Part shown: positions 35,376 to 36,946 of the stretch, piece after piece
How the letters are laid out: every line of letters begins with the position of its first letter
How positions within the stretch are numbered: the stretch's first letter is position 1
Source: Negativicutes bacterium
Lineage (GTDB): Bacteria > Bacillota > Negativicutes > JAAYSF01
Assembly (NCBI GenBank): GCA_028707635.1
Contig: JAQWAQ010000016.1
Coordinates: forward strand, 1-36,946
DNA length: 36,946 nt
Reading direction: 5' to 3'
The notes under the pieces: model-generated
What the model was told of the DNA's origin: nothing
Database searches by the model: none
Seen by the model: only the letters and a program-made list of their open reading frames with translations
Program-made: the position numbers and the translations under genes

Positions 35376-36196
35376 AGTTTATAGCCTCGCGGGGTTATCA
35401 TGCGGCCATCTTTAGTATACGTTTGGCTGTTTCCAATAAGCACCAGGGAAAACATGTCAATATGCTGTTGTGTAAAATCATCCAGACGAGCGATTGTCAT
35501 TGTCTCGCCTTGGCGGCTGGCGTTGTTTACAATGCCGACCGGAGTCGAAGCAGCCCGATAATTTAGGACAATTTCTTTAACTTCTTCAATTTGACTAACA
35601 CGGCGATGACTTTTGGGATTATACAGTGCAATTACAAAATCGCCAGAAGCAGCCATTTCCACGCGCTTTTTGATTAAATCCCAGGGTGTTAAGAGGTCAC
35701 TTAGACTAATGACGGCAAAATCATGCATTAAGGGTGCTCCTAGAACAGCTGCTGCGGCACCTACGGCACTTATACCCGGTACTACCGTAACATTAGGACG
35801 CAGGTCTTCTGGGTGCTTTTGCACAAGCTCCAGCACGAGTCCGGCCATACCGTAGATGCCGGGGTCGCCGCTCGATACGACAGCGACTTTTTTCCCAGTC
35901 ATGGCTTGCTCAACAGCTGCATTGCAGCGGTCAATCTCCTGCATCATGCCTGTTCCAATTATTTCTTGAGTGGTAAGCAAATCTTCCACTAATTTAAGGT
36001 AAGTATTATATCCGACAACAACGTCGGCTGTAACAATACTTTCTTTAGCTCGGGGGCTCATGTCTAAAGCCGAACCTGGTCCGATGCCGATAACGGCTAG
36101 TTCACCTCGGCAATTGCCACTGTTACACCCTGATACTTTGTCTTGGGCAAAAGCAGTTTGTTTGATTGTCCCGCTAAAAGCGCTGCCGCTTCGCAT
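35372..36196 (-). CDS. cbiH: Cobalt-precorrin-3B C17-methyltransferase
   Basis: CbiH (CobJ) methylates C17 and contracts the ring in cobalt-precorrin-3B. The SAM-binding tetrapyrrole methylase motifs are clear: VIGIGPGSALDMSPRA, VVGYNTYLKLV, SGDPGIYGMAGLV and VPGISAVGAAAAVLGAP. The domain itself is about 240 aa, but the 274-aa reading has a 33-residue extra N-terminus. No ATG, GTG or TTG in this frame lies between 36196 and the glycine motif, and AGGAG lies ten bases upstream of the ATG at 36196. So the extension looks real, and the gene overlaps cbiG by 100 bases. Confidence 0.93.
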   Translation of the reverse strand: MRSGSAFSGTIKQTAFAQDKVSGCNSGNCRGELAVIGIGPGSALDMSPRAKESIVTADVVVGYNTYLKLVEDLLTTQEIIGTGMMQEIDRCNAAVEQAMTGKKVAVVSSGDPGIYGMAGLVLELVQKHPEDLRPNVTVVPGISAVGAAAAVLGAPLMHDFAVISLSDLLTPWDLIKKRVEMAASGDFVIALYNPKSHRRVSQIEEVKEIVLNYRAASTPVGIVNNASRQGETMTIARLDDFTQQHIDMFSLVLIGNSQTYTKDGRMITPRGYKL

Positions 36197-36946
36197 ATAT
36201 TTCCAACTCCTATCTCTTTCTCGACAAATCTGGATACTTCAAGCTTATGTAAAGCAATGCAAGCTTGGATCTCTTGGTTATTAAAAAACTTAACAGGTAC
36301 AGATACTTTGGCGATGAATTGAAGCAAACCTTCTTCATCCTGTTTCAAAATAGTACTGCCAATAACCTGGATACTTTGAAGACTACGGCCAATACTGGCG
36401 CATGCATCATCAACTGACTGCCAGATTGAGGTCAGCGGGGTGCCGCGACGGCAGCCGATGCCTACAGACAAGTTAGGCAGTCTTAGATAAATATGAGGCT
36501 TATTTATTGTATAGGTTTTATTCGTTATAAGAACAGCGCTATCAAAAGAACTATCATTAAGCATGGCTATGTCTTTCAGCACGATTCCTAAGTTACTTGC
36601 TGTAGCCATATATTTTTCATAGTCATCTAAAGTAGTCTCAATAAAAAAATCCACGATTTCGTTATTCGCTATTGCAGCATTAATATTCTTAATATTACTG
36701 AACGGTTCGATAGCCAGTCCGAGTTTGGTAGCCAGCACGTCAGCTGCCGGCTTGCTCACGATGTCGGTTGCAGTTGTAATAACCGCTTTTGCCCCGATAG
36801 CACTACTTATCTGTTCGGTTAATTCATTAGCTCCGCCGATATGTCCGGACAAGAGACTAATCGCATACTGGCCACTATCATCTATTACGACTACCGCCGG
36901 ATCAAAGCGTTTATCATTTACAAAAGGAGCAATAACCCGTACAACG
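36097..36946 (-). CDS. cbiG: Cobalt-precorrin-5A hydrolase, C-terminal part (cut by window edge)
   Basis: CbiG opens the lactone of cobalt-precorrin-5A and releases acetaldehyde. The gene runs off the right edge: the frame stays open to 36946 with family-like sequence (APFVNDKRFDPAVVVIDDSG before LLSGHIGGANELT). Visible are the end of the N-terminal domain (SGHIGGANELT), the middle domain (about 45-130 of the visible part) and the C-terminal domain with SVGIGCRRGTPLTSI and KEIGVGNICEAAALLAG, ending VTVAIAEVN. The TTG at 36852 is an internal Leu codon, not the start. It overlaps cbiH in another frame. Confidence 0.95.
   Translation of the reverse strand, partial: VVRVIAPFVNDKRFDPAVVVIDDSGQYAISLLSGHIGGANELTEQISSAIGAKAVITTATDIVSKPAADVLATKLGLAIEPFSNIKNINAAIANNEIVDFFIETTLDDYEKYMATASNLGIVLKDIAMLNDSSFDSAVLITNKTYTINKPHIYLRLPNLSVGIGCRRGTPLTSIWQSVDDACASIGRSLQSIQVIGSTILKQDEEGLLQFIAKVSVPVKFFNNQEIQACIALHKLEVSRFVEKEIGVGNICEAAALLAGQSNKLLLPKTKYQGVTVAIAEVN

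Noticed and set aside
36090..36130. Programmed frameshift fusing CbiG and CbiH
   Set aside because: No slippery heptamer or downstream structure is evident near the cbiG stop, and cbiH has its own ribosome site and ATG.
36097..36852. Complete cbiG starting at 36852
   Set aside because: The codon there is an internal TTG (Leu) in LLSGHIGG, and the frame continues with family-like sequence to the window edge.

Overview
This window is about 37 kb of low-to-moderate GC DNA from the genome of a Bacillota (Firmicutes) bacterium. Three things point there. The gene order matches the Bacillus subtilis ylmD-ylmE-sepF-ylmH-divIVA-ileS-ylyA-lspA-ylyB-pyrR block and the yloA-yloB-yloC-remA-gmk-rpoZ-coaBC block. 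Strong AGGAGG ribosome sites are paired with frequent TTG and GTG starts. The RNA switches (SAM-I riboswitch, ileS T-box) are typical of this phylum. An oxygen-independent (cbi-type) cobalamin gene set and a YteA/YlyA-type zinc-finger protein suggest an anaerobic, probably spore-forming lineage. My tentative guess is a Negativicute of the Sporomusa/Pelosinus kind; nothing here proves the class. All genes except one (rqcH) are on the minus strand, so transcription mostly runs from high to low coordinates.

Layout in window order. (1) 1-3.75 kb: metK (cut by the window edge) behind a SAM-I riboswitch with its own promoter, then coaBC, rpoZ, gmk, remA and yicC. (2) 3.8-8.3 kb: an unrecognised exported protein, dapF and a Ca2+-type P-type ATPase. 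(3) 8.35-10.2 kb: rqcH, the only plus-strand gene, convergent with pyrR across a 64-nt near-perfect palindrome that encodes the last residues of both proteins. (4) 10.2-15 kb: pyrR, an RluD-type pseudouridine synthase, lspA, a 55-aa 2[4Fe-4S] ferredoxin, a TVP38/VTT membrane protein, a YteA/YlyA-type zinc-finger protein, a nitroreductase and a DUF5665-like membrane protein. (5) 15-18.2 kb: ileS with a T-box leader and a consensus promoter. (6) 18.2-22.4 kb: the downstream flank of the division/cell-wall cluster (divIVA, ylmH, proC, sepF, yggS, pgeF). (7) 22.4-24.4 kb: a B12-binding-type radical SAM protein and a small membrane protein. (8) 24.4-36.9 kb: a dense cobalamin operon read in the order cbiG (cut), cbiH, cbiJ, cbiC, cobO, cbiA, cobU, cbiP, cbiB, cobS, cobT, pduX, cobD, cobC.

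The cobalamin genes cover the middle and late parts of the pathway: ring contraction and methylation, reduction, methyl migration, a,c-diamide formation, adenosylation, remaining amidations, aminopropanol-phosphate arm synthesis (PduX, CobD, CbiB), nucleotide loop assembly (CobU, CobT, CobS) and the final phosphatase. The early genes and any cobalamin riboswitch must lie beyond 36946. Several genes overlap by 1-32 bases, and cbiG/cbiH overlap by 100 bases in different frames.

I saw no CRISPR array, insertion sequence, prophage, tRNA or rRNA gene. The region is mainly conserved housekeeping and biosynthesis. The most unusual points are the rqcH/pyrR shared palindrome with identical protein C-termini, the cbiG/cbiH overlap, the cysteine cluster in CobO, and the stand-alone radical SAM protein beside the B12 genes.
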